Notes: generated by a model from the sequence alone, not told the origin. 7,764 nt of DNA from Bacteroidales bacterium (GCA_012798745.1 JAAZMQ010000325.1:1-7764), one strand, 5' to 3'; shown: positions 1 to 6,114, counted from the stretch's first letter. Numbers and translations are program-made.

Positions 1-4
1 AACA

Positions 5-24
5 AAACGGCCGTTCGGCCTTTA
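5..24. terminator. GC-rich hairpin, probable bidirectional intrinsic terminator
   Basis: GGCCG (9-13) pairs with CGGCC (16-20), with A-rich sequence on the left and TTTATTAT on the right. Read on the minus strand it is followed by GTTTTGTT. The stem is short and the loop tight, realistically four pairs closing a GTTC loop. It most likely ends a gene lying to the left of the window. A chance GC-rich palindrome is the alternative. Confidence 0.45.
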
Positions 25-28
25 TTAT

Positions 29-76
29 GACAACATAATTTAATAACTGCCGTCGTACTGCTTAAATTATGTTGTC
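29..76. repeat. Perfect 15-bp inverted repeat with 18-nt spacer
   Basis: The left arm GACAACATAATTTAA (29-43) is the exact reverse complement of the right arm TTAAATTATGTTGTC (62-76). The spacer between them is TAACTGCCGTCGTACTGC. The arms do not extend further at either end. The right arm lies inside the first, diverged unit of the 42-bp array. It could form an RNA hairpin or cruciform, or bind a dimeric protein; it has no U-tract typical of a terminator. Its function is unknown. Confidence 0.85.
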
Positions 77-511
77 GGAAACAGGGGAAAACCGTGGCAG
101 AACCTTAAAATTAAGGTCAGAAAAGGAGGAAAACCAGGGCACAACCTTAATTTTAGGATGTGGAAAACAGGAAAAGTTTTGCCCGTTTTTAAAACAGAAG
201 GGGAGACGGAAACAAAAAATTCCCACAACCCCAAAACAAATGTATGGTAAGGAGGAAAACCAGGGCACAACCTTAATTTGAGGATCGGGAAAGAAGAAAA
301 ACGCGGGTACAACCCCAAAACAGATGTTTGTACGGGAGGAAAAATTTTCTTCAACCTTAAAACAAATGTGCGGCAGGGAGCAAAAATTTGATACGGTCCT
401 AATTCTAGGCTTGGACAAGAGAAAAAAATCGGTTTAACCTTAAAGCAGAAGTTTGCACGGCATGAAAAAATTGGCACAACAGCAAAACAATCAGTCGGCG
501 TGCAGCGCTTC
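59..511. repeat. Imperfect 42-bp tandem repeat array with 126-bp higher-order period
   Basis: Units begin at 59 (diverged), 101, 143, 185, 227, 269, 311, 353, 395, 436 and 478 (partial, decaying). All are 42 bp except the one at 395, which is 41 bp. A unit typically opens with AACCTTAA or AACCCCAAAA, has a GGnAGGA-like middle and ends in GGCAC or similar. Units three apart resemble each other most. A 31-bp block at 123-153 recurs identically at 249-279, exactly 126 bp away. Units at 143, 269 and 395 share a CCTTAATTTTAGG-like start. Units at 185, 311 and 436 share CAGAAG/CAGATG and AAAAATT. Units at 227 and 353 share ACAAATGT. Because 42 is divisible by 3 and the unit lacks stops, reading frames stay open on both strands for more than 200 bases, but this is a by-product of the repetition and I see no real gene. 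There are no CRISPR-like identical repeats or spacers. Confidence 0.88.
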
Positions 512-651
512 TAATTCGAACTTAGAACATTCAATTTTGAACTTAGTGTTTTTTATGCCTGATTTCATGAACAAAATGGCGTTTGAAATCCTTATAAAAT
601 AAAAATCGTTTTCATCGTTTTAACTGTTTCTATTTTTAACTTTAAAAACAA
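512..651 (+). other. AT-rich intergenic leader of the HdeD-like gene
   Basis: No gene is seen here. The stretch holds an imperfect palindrome (TTCTAA at 509-514 with TTAGAA at 522-527) and two direct copies of GAACTTAG (518-525 and 539-546) spaced 21 bp apart, which could be an operator. A possible weak -7 element TAACTTTA at 637-644 differs in one base from TAnnTTTG. None of these is strong enough to name a regulator. Confidence 0.35.
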
Positions 652-666
652 TTGGGAGGACAAGTT

Positions 667-1254
667 ATGGAAAATAAAATTTACAAAACCATTGAAAGTG
701 CAATCAAGCATTGGTACCTACCTTTGATTGTGGGTATTTTATTGATTGTGTTAGGAATTTGGACCTTGACCACGCCATTAGAATCGTATCTCATGCTTTC
801 TATTGTTTTTGCTGTGGGTTTTTTTCTTAGCGGGGTATTCGAAATGATTTTCGCTCTCACCAATAAACATAAATCATGGGGATGGTCGCTTGCACTGGGT
901 ATCTTGAGTATAATCATCGGCCTGCTGCTGATCATGAATCCCGCGATTTCTATGGTGACTCTGCCTTTCTATGTAGGATTTATGTTGCTGTTTCATTCCA
1001 TTTTGGGTATTAGTTCGGCTTATGAAATGAGACGCTACGGCATAATGGATTGGGGCTGGTTGATGCTTGTTGCCGTATTAGGCATGATTTTTTCGTTTAT
1101 CATGTTATGGAATCCTATATTCGCAGGGTTAAATATTGTTGTGTGGACGGGTATCGCTTTTCTTGTGACAGGTATTTATATGATTTATTTTTCTACAAGA
1201 CTGAATAAGTTGAATAAGCTGTTGAAGAAGATGAAAAAAGAATTAGGGGAATGA
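667..1254 (+). CDS. HdeD family (DUF308) six-TM membrane protein
   Basis: A 195-residue integral inner-membrane protein. Six hydrophobic segments are visible at about residues 18-36, 42-64, 73-92, 95-117, 128-148 and 153-175, arranged as three hairpins. A strongly basic, lysine-rich C-terminal tail (about 178-195) follows. This three-hairpin pattern with TTPLES, MNPAIS and WNPIFAG turns is characteristic of the HdeD/DUF308 family. E. coli HdeD is linked to acid resistance, but the role in Bacteroidales is not established. The ATG at 667 is preferred over an in-frame TTG at 652 because GGGAGGA (654-660) sits six bases before it as a good Shine-Dalgarno sequence, unusual for this phylum. The gene appears monocistronic: the repeat array lies upstream and a convergent gene begins 38 bp downstream. 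Confidence 0.85.
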   Translation: MENKIYKTIESAIKHWYLPLIVGILLIVLGIWTLTTPLESYLMLSIVFAVGFFLSGVFEMIFALTNKHKSWGWSLALGILSIIIGLLLIMNPAISMVTLPFYVGFMLLFHSILGISSAYEMRRYGIMDWGWLMLVAVLGMIFSFIMLWNPIFAGLNIVVWTGIAFLVTGIYMIYFSTRLNKLNKLLKKMKKELGE

Positions 1255-1292
1255 TGTTTAAAATGGCTTCCTGTTGAATTAAGGTGCAGTAG

Positions 1293-2051
1293 CTAGGATT
1301 TTTCTTCGGGAGGAGGTACGGCGGTTTGTCGTGTTAAAACTGCGGCGAACTTGTCGTCGCTTTTTACTTCCTTTTCGTTGTGCGATTGAGATGTTGTCTT
1401 TTCCTTTAGTGGCTCTGAAGGGCGGCTATGAATAATGATCGTCGCAGAATCTGTTGCTATTGCTTTAATCGATGCCCTTTTCTTTTGATTGTTTTTTTGT
1501 ACGCGTGCAGGAACGGATGCACGTTGTTTCGTTGTTTCTTTCAATATTCTTCCTCCTCTCAAATAACGAGAAGCATAATACGGCTCGGTTGATGAAGAGA
1601 TGATAACGCCATTGTTGATGGTGGCATGAATAAATTTGAAAGCCCCGTTTGACTTGATTTCGGTTACAATTCCTACATGGCCGACTTTTCCATTACGTCT
1701 TTGTCCTTCGAAGAAAACCAGATCTCCTATTTGTAATTCGTCTTTTCGCTGAATTGTAGGCACTTCACGATCCTGCTCTTCGGAACTAGCGCCTAATTTG
1801 TATCCGAATTTTTTAAACACATAGGATGTGAATCCTGAGCAGTCGAATGCATGAGGACCTTTTCCGCCGGCTTTATAAGGCCTGTGGAGGTATTGCATGC
1901 TGTAATTGACGACCTCGTTTTGCGCTGATGTTGCATATTCGCTATTCCATGTTGCTTGACGTTCGGTTCCGCATGAGAATAAAAGAAAAATAGCGAATAA
2001 AAGTGCAATATGTTTATACTGAATATTTTTCAGGTTCGACAAGATACGCAT
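1293..2051 (-). CDS. NlpC/P60 (C40) family cell-wall peptidase, lipoprotein
   Basis: A 252-residue predicted lipoprotein. Its N-terminus is basic, followed by a hydrophobic stretch (residues 14-26) and the lipobox LFSC, with C27 as the lipidated residue. It should therefore be membrane-anchored in the cell envelope. The NlpC/P60 domain spans about residues 44-165: FDCSGF contains the catalytic Cys71, VGHVGIV contains His125, and FIHAT contains the third catalytic position, His142. Family members cleave peptide bonds in peptidoglycan stem peptides, typically at gamma-D-Glu-diamino acid links; the exact substrate here is not evident. Residues from about 170 to the end form a hydrophilic Lys/Ser/Thr-rich tail with no recognisable domain, probably disordered. 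The gene is divergent from the HAD hydrolase and convergent with the HdeD-like gene. Confidence 0.9.
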   Translation of the reverse strand: MRILSNLKNIQYKHIALLFAIFLLFSCGTERQATWNSEYATSAQNEVVNYSMQYLHRPYKAGGKGPHAFDCSGFTSYVFKKFGYKLGASSEEQDREVPTIQRKDELQIGDLVFFEGQRRNGKVGHVGIVTEIKSNGAFKFIHATINNGVIISSSTEPYYASRYLRGGRILKETTKQRASVPARVQKNNQKKRASIKAIATDSATIIIHSRPSEPLKEKTTSQSHNEKEVKSDDKFAAVLTRQTAVPPPEEKS

Positions 2052-2080
2052 GGAGTATTTTTTAAGCGATAAATACTTGA

Positions 2081-2088
2081 CAAAAATA
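2081..2088 (-). promoter_or_regulatory. Candidate -7 promoter element for the NlpC/P60 gene
   Basis: On the minus strand this reads TATTTTTG, a match to the Bacteroidetes -7 consensus TAnnTTTG. It lies 29 bp before the ATG, giving a leader of about 20-25 nt. I see no good -33 TTTG at the expected distance. In AT-rich sequence the motif can arise by chance. Confidence 0.4.
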
Positions 2089-2175
2089 ATAAAAGATAAT
2101 CGATTCCCGTATGCGTATTTTTGTTTTTTAACAATCGGAGGGGGTAATATTGACGGTTGGAAGAGCGATATCCCG

Positions 2176-2183
2176 TATCTTTG
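2176..2183 (+). promoter_or_regulatory. Candidate -7 promoter element for the HAD hydrolase gene
   Basis: TATCTTTG fits the Bacteroidetes TAnnTTTG element. Possible -33 TTG triplets are at 2150-2152 (23 bp spacing) and 2157-2159 (16 bp spacing), on either side of the usual spacing of about 19. The ATG at 2210 would follow a leader of roughly 20 nt. A second TAnnTTTG match (TATTTTTG, 2116-2123) lies further upstream. Confidence 0.55.
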
Positions 2184-2209
2184 TGGAAATTTTTTAAAGG
2201 TATATTATT

Positions 2210-2815
2210 ATGCAAGAACTTAAAAACATTGTTTTCGATTTTGGTGGCGTGCTTATTGATTGGGATCCCCGCTATTTGTACAGAAAAGTATTCGAAACAG
2301 AAGAAGAAATGAATTTCTTTTTGGAAAATGTTTGTAAATACGAATGGAATCTTCTTCAAGATGCGGGGCGATCGCTGGCTGAAGCTACTCGAGAGCTTCA
2401 GGAACAACATCCTGAATATAAGGAAGAAATAGAAATGTATTATGGTCGTTGGGAAGAAATGCTGGGTGGCCTTTTTGAAGACAATGTGAAATTGATTAGA
2501 CCATTAAAAGAAAAATACAAGGTATACGGATTAACCAATTGGTCTGCCGAGACGCTTCCTGTAGCTCAGCGCAAATACGATTTTTTTGAGCTGTTCGATG
2601 GTATTGTTGTTTCCGGAGAGGAGAAACTGGTTAAACCCCATCCGCGCCTTTATCGAGTCTTGTTGAATCGGTATAACTTAAAAGCGGAGGAAACGCTTCT
2701 TATTGACGACAATGCAGAGAATATTCGGGCAGCAGAAAAGTTGGGGTTTCAAACTGTTCACGTAACACCCGAATTGAATCTGGAAGAAACATTAAAGAAA
2801 ATGGAAGTGTTGTAG
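2210..2815 (+). CDS. HAD superfamily hydrolase (HAD-IA, YihX-like phosphatase)
   Basis: A 201-residue cytoplasmic hydrolase with all four HAD motifs. Motif I is VFDFGGVL with nucleophile Asp10; the D-x-G-x-V form, rather than DxDxT, resembles YihX-type sugar-phosphate phosphatases and haloacid dehalogenases. Motif II is GLTN (Thr109-Asn110), motif III is Lys142 in VKPHP, and motif IV is IDDN with Asp166-Asp167. The helical cap lies at about residues 20-95. Length and motif spacing suit HAD subfamily IA. The substrate cannot be read from the sequence; a small phosphorylated sugar is a guess from YihX. It is transcribed alone, with its own promoter and about 250 bp to metK. Confidence 0.88.
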   Translation: MQELKNIVFDFGGVLIDWDPRYLYRKVFETEEEMNFFLENVCKYEWNLLQDAGRSLAEATRELQEQHPEYKEEIEMYYGRWEEMLGGLFEDNVKLIRPLKEKYKVYGLTNWSAETLPVAQRKYDFFELFDGIVVSGEEKLVKPHPRLYRVLLNRYNLKAEETLLIDDNAENIRAAEKLGFQTVHVTPELNLEETLKKMEVL

Positions 2816-2906
2816 ATAAATAAAATGGGTGGTGAGTTTTTGAACAAATGGTGTCATTATAATACACTTTAACACTTCTCCTGCCATTAGCGATGTTTTT
2901 TCTTAT

Positions 2907-2914
2907 TAACTTTG
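2907..2914 (+). promoter_or_regulatory. Candidate -7 promoter element for metK
   Basis: TAACTTTG matches TAnnTTTG. Transcription would start near 2920, only about ten bases before the SAM-II-like aptamer, so the RNA element would be at the 5' end of a leader of about 145 nt. No convincing -33 TTTG is seen. The position relative to the riboswitch supports the call. Confidence 0.55.
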
Positions 2915-2929
2915 CATCGTTAAAAACAA

Positions 2930-2985
2930 TGTGGAAAGATTTGAGCTGCTTGCAACCACAAAAAAAAATGCTAAAATGATTCTTC
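2930..2985 (+). ncRNA. SAM-II (SAM_alpha-like) riboswitch aptamer in the metK leader
   Basis: An outer helix P1 pairs TGTGG (2930-2934) with CCACA (2956-2960). Its loop carries GATTT (2938-2942), then eight bases, then TGCAA (2951-2955). This is the same order and spacing that I recall in the SAM-II aptamer of metX. An A-rich linker leads to GCTAAAA (2970-2976), the conserved 3' strand of the SAM-II pseudoknot. The core pairs G2952-C2971 and C2953-G2970 can form. The rest of the pseudoknot helix is weaker here (G2943-G2945 with T2980-C2982, and bulges). SAM-II senses S-adenosylmethionine and normally represses methionine/SAM genes, which fits the metK gene 81 bp downstream. The call rests on motif recognition; no covariance search was run. 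Confidence 0.78.
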
Positions 2986-2993
2986 GCATTTTT
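2964..2993 (+). promoter_or_regulatory. Alternative hairpin overlapping the riboswitch core
   Basis: AAAAATGC (2964-2971) is perfectly complementary to GCATTTTT (2986-2993), with a 14-nt loop. The 5' arm includes G2970 and C2971, which the SAM-II pseudoknot also needs, so the two structures exclude each other. It has the A-stem/U-tract look of a weak terminator but is mostly A-U pairs. It may be part of the expression platform; this is inference. Confidence 0.4.
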
Positions 2994-3066
2994 CCCTCGT
3001 TTGCTTCAGTTTTTATTTATTCCGTTGTTTTTGATAAAACTATTTTTATTTTAGAACAACGAAAAA

Positions 3067-4371
3067 ATGAATTATTTATTTACTTCTGAATCGGTGTCTG
3101 AAGGACACCCCGATAAAGTATCCGACCAGATATCGGATGCTTTGCTTGATGAGTTTTTGGCATATGATCCCGACTCTAAAGTAGCTTGCGAAACATTGGT
3201 AACCACCGGTCAGGTAGTGCTGGCAGGGGAAGTAAAATCGAAAGCTTATGTTGATTTGGCCGAGGTGACACGCAGGACGATTGCCCAGATTGGTTATACA
3301 AAAAGTGAATATCGGTTCGAAGCGAATTCTTGTGGTGTTTTGTCGAGCATACATGAACAATCGGAAGACATCAATCGTGGAGTCGAAAAGAAAACCGATC
3401 CCATGGATCAAGGTGCAGGCGATCAGGGTATGATGTTTGGTTATGCTACCAACGAAACGGATAACTATATGCCGCTTCCGTTGGATTTGAGCCATGCTTT
3501 GTTGCGGGAGCTGGCCTATATCCGCAAGAATGAATCGGATTTGATGCCTTACCTGAGACCCGATGCCAAATCGCAGGTTACTATTGAATATGACGAAGAC
3601 GGTACGCCTCTACGTATTGATACGATTGTAATCTCGACACAGCACGATGAATTTATTCTTCCCATAAACAAATCGTCGGAAGCCGCCGAAAAAGCCGATA
3701 AGGCTATGCAAGAAAAGATCAAGCACGATATCATGACGATTCTTGTGCCCCGTGTTCGCGAAAAATATAAATTTAGAAAAGACATTTATCGATTATTCGA
3801 CAATAAAATCAGATATTTTGTAAATCCGACGGGAAAATTTGTTCTGGGAGGTCCACATGCCGATACCGGTCTTACCGGGCGTAAAATAATTGTGGACACC
3901 TACGGCGGAAAAGTGCCTCACGGAGGCGGTGCTTTTTCGGGAAAAGATCCTTCAAAAGTAGATCGTTCGGCTACCTATGAAGTGCGTCATATTGCTAAGA
4001 ATCTGGTCGCGGCAGGTGTTTCGCCGGAAGTGCTTATACAAATTTCTTATGCTATCGGCATTGCGGAACCAATGAGTATTTATGTAAATACTTATGGGAA
4101 AAGCAATGTAAAAATGTCGGATGCGGAAATAGCGAAAAAAATTAGTGAAATGTTCGATATGCGCCCGAAAGCAATAGAGGAGCGATTGAAACTCCGAAAT
4201 CCCATTTATTTTGAGACAGCCTCTTACGGACATTTTGGTCGCGAACCTCAATTGGTGAAAAAGATTTTTTCGTCGCGTTATATGCCCGAACCTGTTGAAC
4301 TCGAAGTAGAACTTTTTACTTGGGAAAAACTAGATTACGTAGATATGATAAAAGACGCATTTGGCTTATAG
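3067..4371 (+). CDS. metK: S-adenosylmethionine synthetase
   Basis: A 434-residue cytoplasmic enzyme that makes S-adenosylmethionine from methionine and ATP, releasing phosphate and pyrophosphate. The N-terminal FTSESVSEGHPDK (residues 5-17) carries the His14 and Asp16 ATP/Mg site. Signature 1, GAGDQGMMFGYA, is at 116-127. The phosphate-binding signature HGGGAFSGKDPSKVDRS is at 285-301. PTGKF, GLTGRK and YGHFGRE are also conserved. It is about 50 residues longer than the E. coli enzyme (384), with extra sequence at about 195-250 and 394-418, as is usual in Bacteroidetes. The ATG gives the standard family N-terminus directly; upstream is A-rich with no clear Shine-Dalgarno. The leader carries a SAM-II-like element, implying feedback by the product. 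Confidence 0.98.
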   Translation: MNYLFTSESVSEGHPDKVSDQISDALLDEFLAYDPDSKVACETLVTTGQVVLAGEVKSKAYVDLAEVTRRTIAQIGYTKSEYRFEANSCGVLSSIHEQSEDINRGVEKKTDPMDQGAGDQGMMFGYATNETDNYMPLPLDLSHALLRELAYIRKNESDLMPYLRPDAKSQVTIEYDEDGTPLRIDTIVISTQHDEFILPINKSSEAAEKADKAMQEKIKHDIMTILVPRVREKYKFRKDIYRLFDNKIRYFVNPTGKFVLGGPHADTGLTGRKIIVDTYGGKVPHGGGAFSGKDPSKVDRSATYEVRHIAKNLVAAGVSPEVLIQISYAIGIAEPMSIYVNTYGKSNVKMSDAEIAKKISEMFDMRPKAIEERLKLRNPIYFETASYGHFGREPQLVKKIFSSRYMPEPVELEVELFTWEKLDYVDMIKDAFGL

Positions 4372-4469
4372 TTAATAATGTTACGTATTTGATATTGAAA
4401 CTATTGTATCCCGAAAAAAATTCACGATAGGTGTTTCATGATTTGTTTTCTATCCTAAAAAAAGAGTTG

Positions 4470-4477
4470 TAAATTTG
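4470..4477 (+). promoter_or_regulatory. Candidate -7 promoter element for the DUF4271-hemD operon
   Basis: TAAATTTG matches TAnnTTTG and lies 18 bp before the GTG at 4496. TTTG at 4442-4445 is a possible -33 element, with rather long spacing of 24 bp. The RNA would have a leader of only about ten bases, which makes the GTG start plausible. Confidence 0.5.
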
Positions 4478-4495
4478 GGGAAAATAAGCATATAA

Positions 4496-5344
4496 GTGGT
4501 AATTGACACAATTTCCAATACCTTGACAGGTTCCGACTCGTTTTTGTTTCGGTTTTCGCCTTTTCAGGTTGTTCCAAACGATTCGTTGGGGCTTTTTTTT
4601 AAACCGGAAGAGATGGTATCGTATATATCTGTTGATGCAGGATATGCGGGTATTCCCAGAACTTTTCCTCAATACGAAAGAAGCATTTTTTTCCTTTTTT
4701 TTGTGTTTTGCTTTCTTTTGTTTTCACTTTTTTACCGATCCGAAAGAAAAACTCTTTTTGCTGATTTCAAGAACTTGTTGGGTTTTCGTAAACGTGCGAC
4801 ATCGGTTTATAAAGAGCAGGTAACAGTCCGAGAAATATGGGCCGAAATGTTTCTGTTATTTCAGACTCTTCTCATTTTTTCCATGGTTTATTTTGTTCTC
4901 TTTTGGGAGCGGGGGATTGTTGATATGTTACCGGGAAATAGAAATCTGCTTTTTTTGTGTGTTTTTTTGACATTGGGCGCTTTTGTCTTTTTTCGGTATG
5001 TAATTTACTCTTTTTTAGGAATTATTTTTTTCCCACTTAAAATCAAGAATTGGTTGGGAAAATATTTACAGATCGTAGAGCTGGTAGGTATCTTGAGTTT
5101 TTTTCCCGCTTTTTTTTATATTTTTCTGCCCGAAATAGCTTCGTTCGCTTTCGTTTTGCTTCTCGCCATTTTTTTTATGAGCCGACTGGGTATCATGATT
5201 GCAGTTTTTGACATTTTTGTTAAAAACAAAATAGGTTTTTTCTATTTTATTGTGTATCTTTGCGGCATCGAAATTCTGCCTTATTTCTTGTTGTATTCGG
5301 GCTTAATTTCGTTAATTAGTGTTGTAGGTAGCATTGCATTATGA
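4496..5344 (+). CDS. DUF4271 domain multi-pass membrane protein
   Basis: A 282-residue membrane protein very rich in Phe, Leu and Ile. After a mostly polar N-terminal part (1-60), hydrophobic segments lie at about 63-80, 117-137, 150-175, 193-213, 216-237 and 247-282; the last may be one or two helices. The segment CGIEILPYFLLYSGL near the C-terminus is typical of DUF4271, a family of unknown function found in Bacteroidetes, commonly immediately before hemD. Its stop codon overlaps the hemD start (ATGA), so the two are probably translationally coupled. The GTG start gives the expected length of soluble N-terminal region; the next in-frame ATG (4613) would remove part of it. The membrane-facing role next to a tetrapyrrole enzyme is suggestive, but no function should be assigned. 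Confidence 0.82.
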   Translation: MVIDTISNTLTGSDSFLFRFSPFQVVPNDSLGLFFKPEEMVSYISVDAGYAGIPRTFPQYERSIFFLFFVFCFLLFSLFYRSERKTLFADFKNLLGFRKRATSVYKEQVTVREIWAEMFLLFQTLLIFSMVYFVLFWERGIVDMLPGNRNLLFLCVFLTLGAFVFFRYVIYSFLGIIFFPLKIKNWLGKYLQIVELVGILSFFPAFFYIFLPEIASFAFVLLLAIFFMSRLGIMIAVFDIFVKNKIGFFYFIVYLCGIEILPYFLLYSGLISLISVVGSIAL

Positions 5345-6114
5345 GTGTACGGAGAGTTAAAAAAATACTTATTTCCCAGCCTGAACCTGCAGATAACAAG
5401 TCTCCTTATTATGAAATAGCGGAAAAATTTCAGGTAGAAGTACAATTTCGTCCTTTCATAAAGGTAGAACGTGTTTCTGTAAAAGAATTTAGGCAACAGC
5501 GTATTAATATTCTAGATTTTACGGCCATAATTTTTACGTCAAGAACGGCTGTAGATAATTTTTTTTCTCTATGTGAAGAGCTGCGGATTACTGTACCAGA
5601 CACCATGAAATATTTCTGCATCTCTGAGAGGGTGGCGTTATATTTGCAAAAATATATTGTCTACAGGAAAAGAAAAATATTTTTCAGTCCTACAGGAAAA
5701 ATTGAAGGATTGAGTGCCTACTTGGCAAAACATGCTAAAGAAAAATTTCTTCTGCCTGTTCCTGATCAGCATAACGGCGAAATTACTCGTTTTCTTGACG
5801 AGAAGAAAATCAATTACACAGAAAGTGTCATGTATCGTACAGTAAGTAATGATTATGAAGAGGGTGAGAAATTGGATTGCGATATGATCATTTTCTTTAG
5901 CCCATCCGGTGTGGCGTCGTTATTCAAAAATTTCCCCGATTTCGAACAAGGAGATATGGCCATCGGATGTTTTGGTAGTACTACAGCAAAAGCTGTGAGA
6001 GAAGCCGGATTGAGACTCGACTGCGAAGCTCCGCTTCCCGGTGTGCCTTCTATGGCAGCCGCATTAGAGCTTTTTCTGAAAGAAAATCAAAAAAAGCATG
6101 CACAGGGAAAATGA
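5341..6114 (+). CDS. hemD: Uroporphyrinogen-III synthase
   Basis: A 257-residue cytoplasmic enzyme that cyclises hydroxymethylbilane, with inversion of ring D, to uroporphyrinogen III, the branch point to haem, sirohaem and cobalamin. The sequence closely follows the HemD type of Bacteroidales. Recognisable blocks are KKILISQPEPA (7-17), AIIFTSRTAVDNFF (62-75), YFCISERVALYLQKY (91-105), VMYRTVSND (163-171), IIFFSPSGVASL (183-194) and GCFGSTTAKAVREAGL (209-224). These fit the two-domain Rossmann-like fold, with the active-site cleft between domains. General HemD sequences are poorly conserved, so the family match rests on these lineage-specific blocks. Its ATG overlaps the DUF4271 stop by four bases. 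A 135-bp gap with its own promoter separates it from rnpA. Confidence 0.93.
   Translation: MSVRRVKKILISQPEPADNKSPYYEIAEKFQVEVQFRPFIKVERVSVKEFRQQRINILDFTAIIFTSRTAVDNFFSLCEELRITVPDTMKYFCISERVALYLQKYIVYRKRKIFFSPTGKIEGLSAYLAKHAKEKFLLPVPDQHNGEITRFLDEKKINYTESVMYRTVSNDYEEGEKLDCDMIIFFSPSGVASLFKNFPDFEQGDMAIGCFGSTTAKAVREAGLRLDCEAPLPGVPSMAAALELFLKENQKKHAQGK

Noticed and set aside
62..477. Long open frames on both strands in the repeat array, encoding Phe/Pro/Ser-rich repeated peptides on the minus strand
   Set aside because: The 42-bp unit is a multiple of three without stops, so frames stay open automatically. The 41-bp unit at 395 shifts the frame. There are no start signals, no recognisable domain, and more than one frame is open over the same bases.
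59..511. CRISPR array
   Set aside because: Units are imperfect and contiguous, with no alternation of conserved repeats and unique spacers, and no cas genes are nearby.
2851..2867. Hairpin GTGT/ACAC around ATTATAAT as terminator of the HAD gene
   Set aside because: The stem is only four pairs plus an offset AT palindrome with a bulge, and there is no solid U-tract; too weak to annotate.
3076..4251. Open frames on the minus strand across metK
   Set aside because: These are antisense shadows of a strongly conserved metK with no family features.
4426..4455. GATAG...CTATC inverted repeat after metK as its terminator
   Set aside because: Five pairs with a long loop, followed by an A-run rather than a T-run on the coding strand.
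4592..5175. T7-T8 homopolymer runs in the DUF4271 gene as phase-variation tracts
   Set aside because: The runs are scattered, short and explained by Phe-rich codons in transmembrane segments; phase variation in this phylum usually uses DNA inversion.
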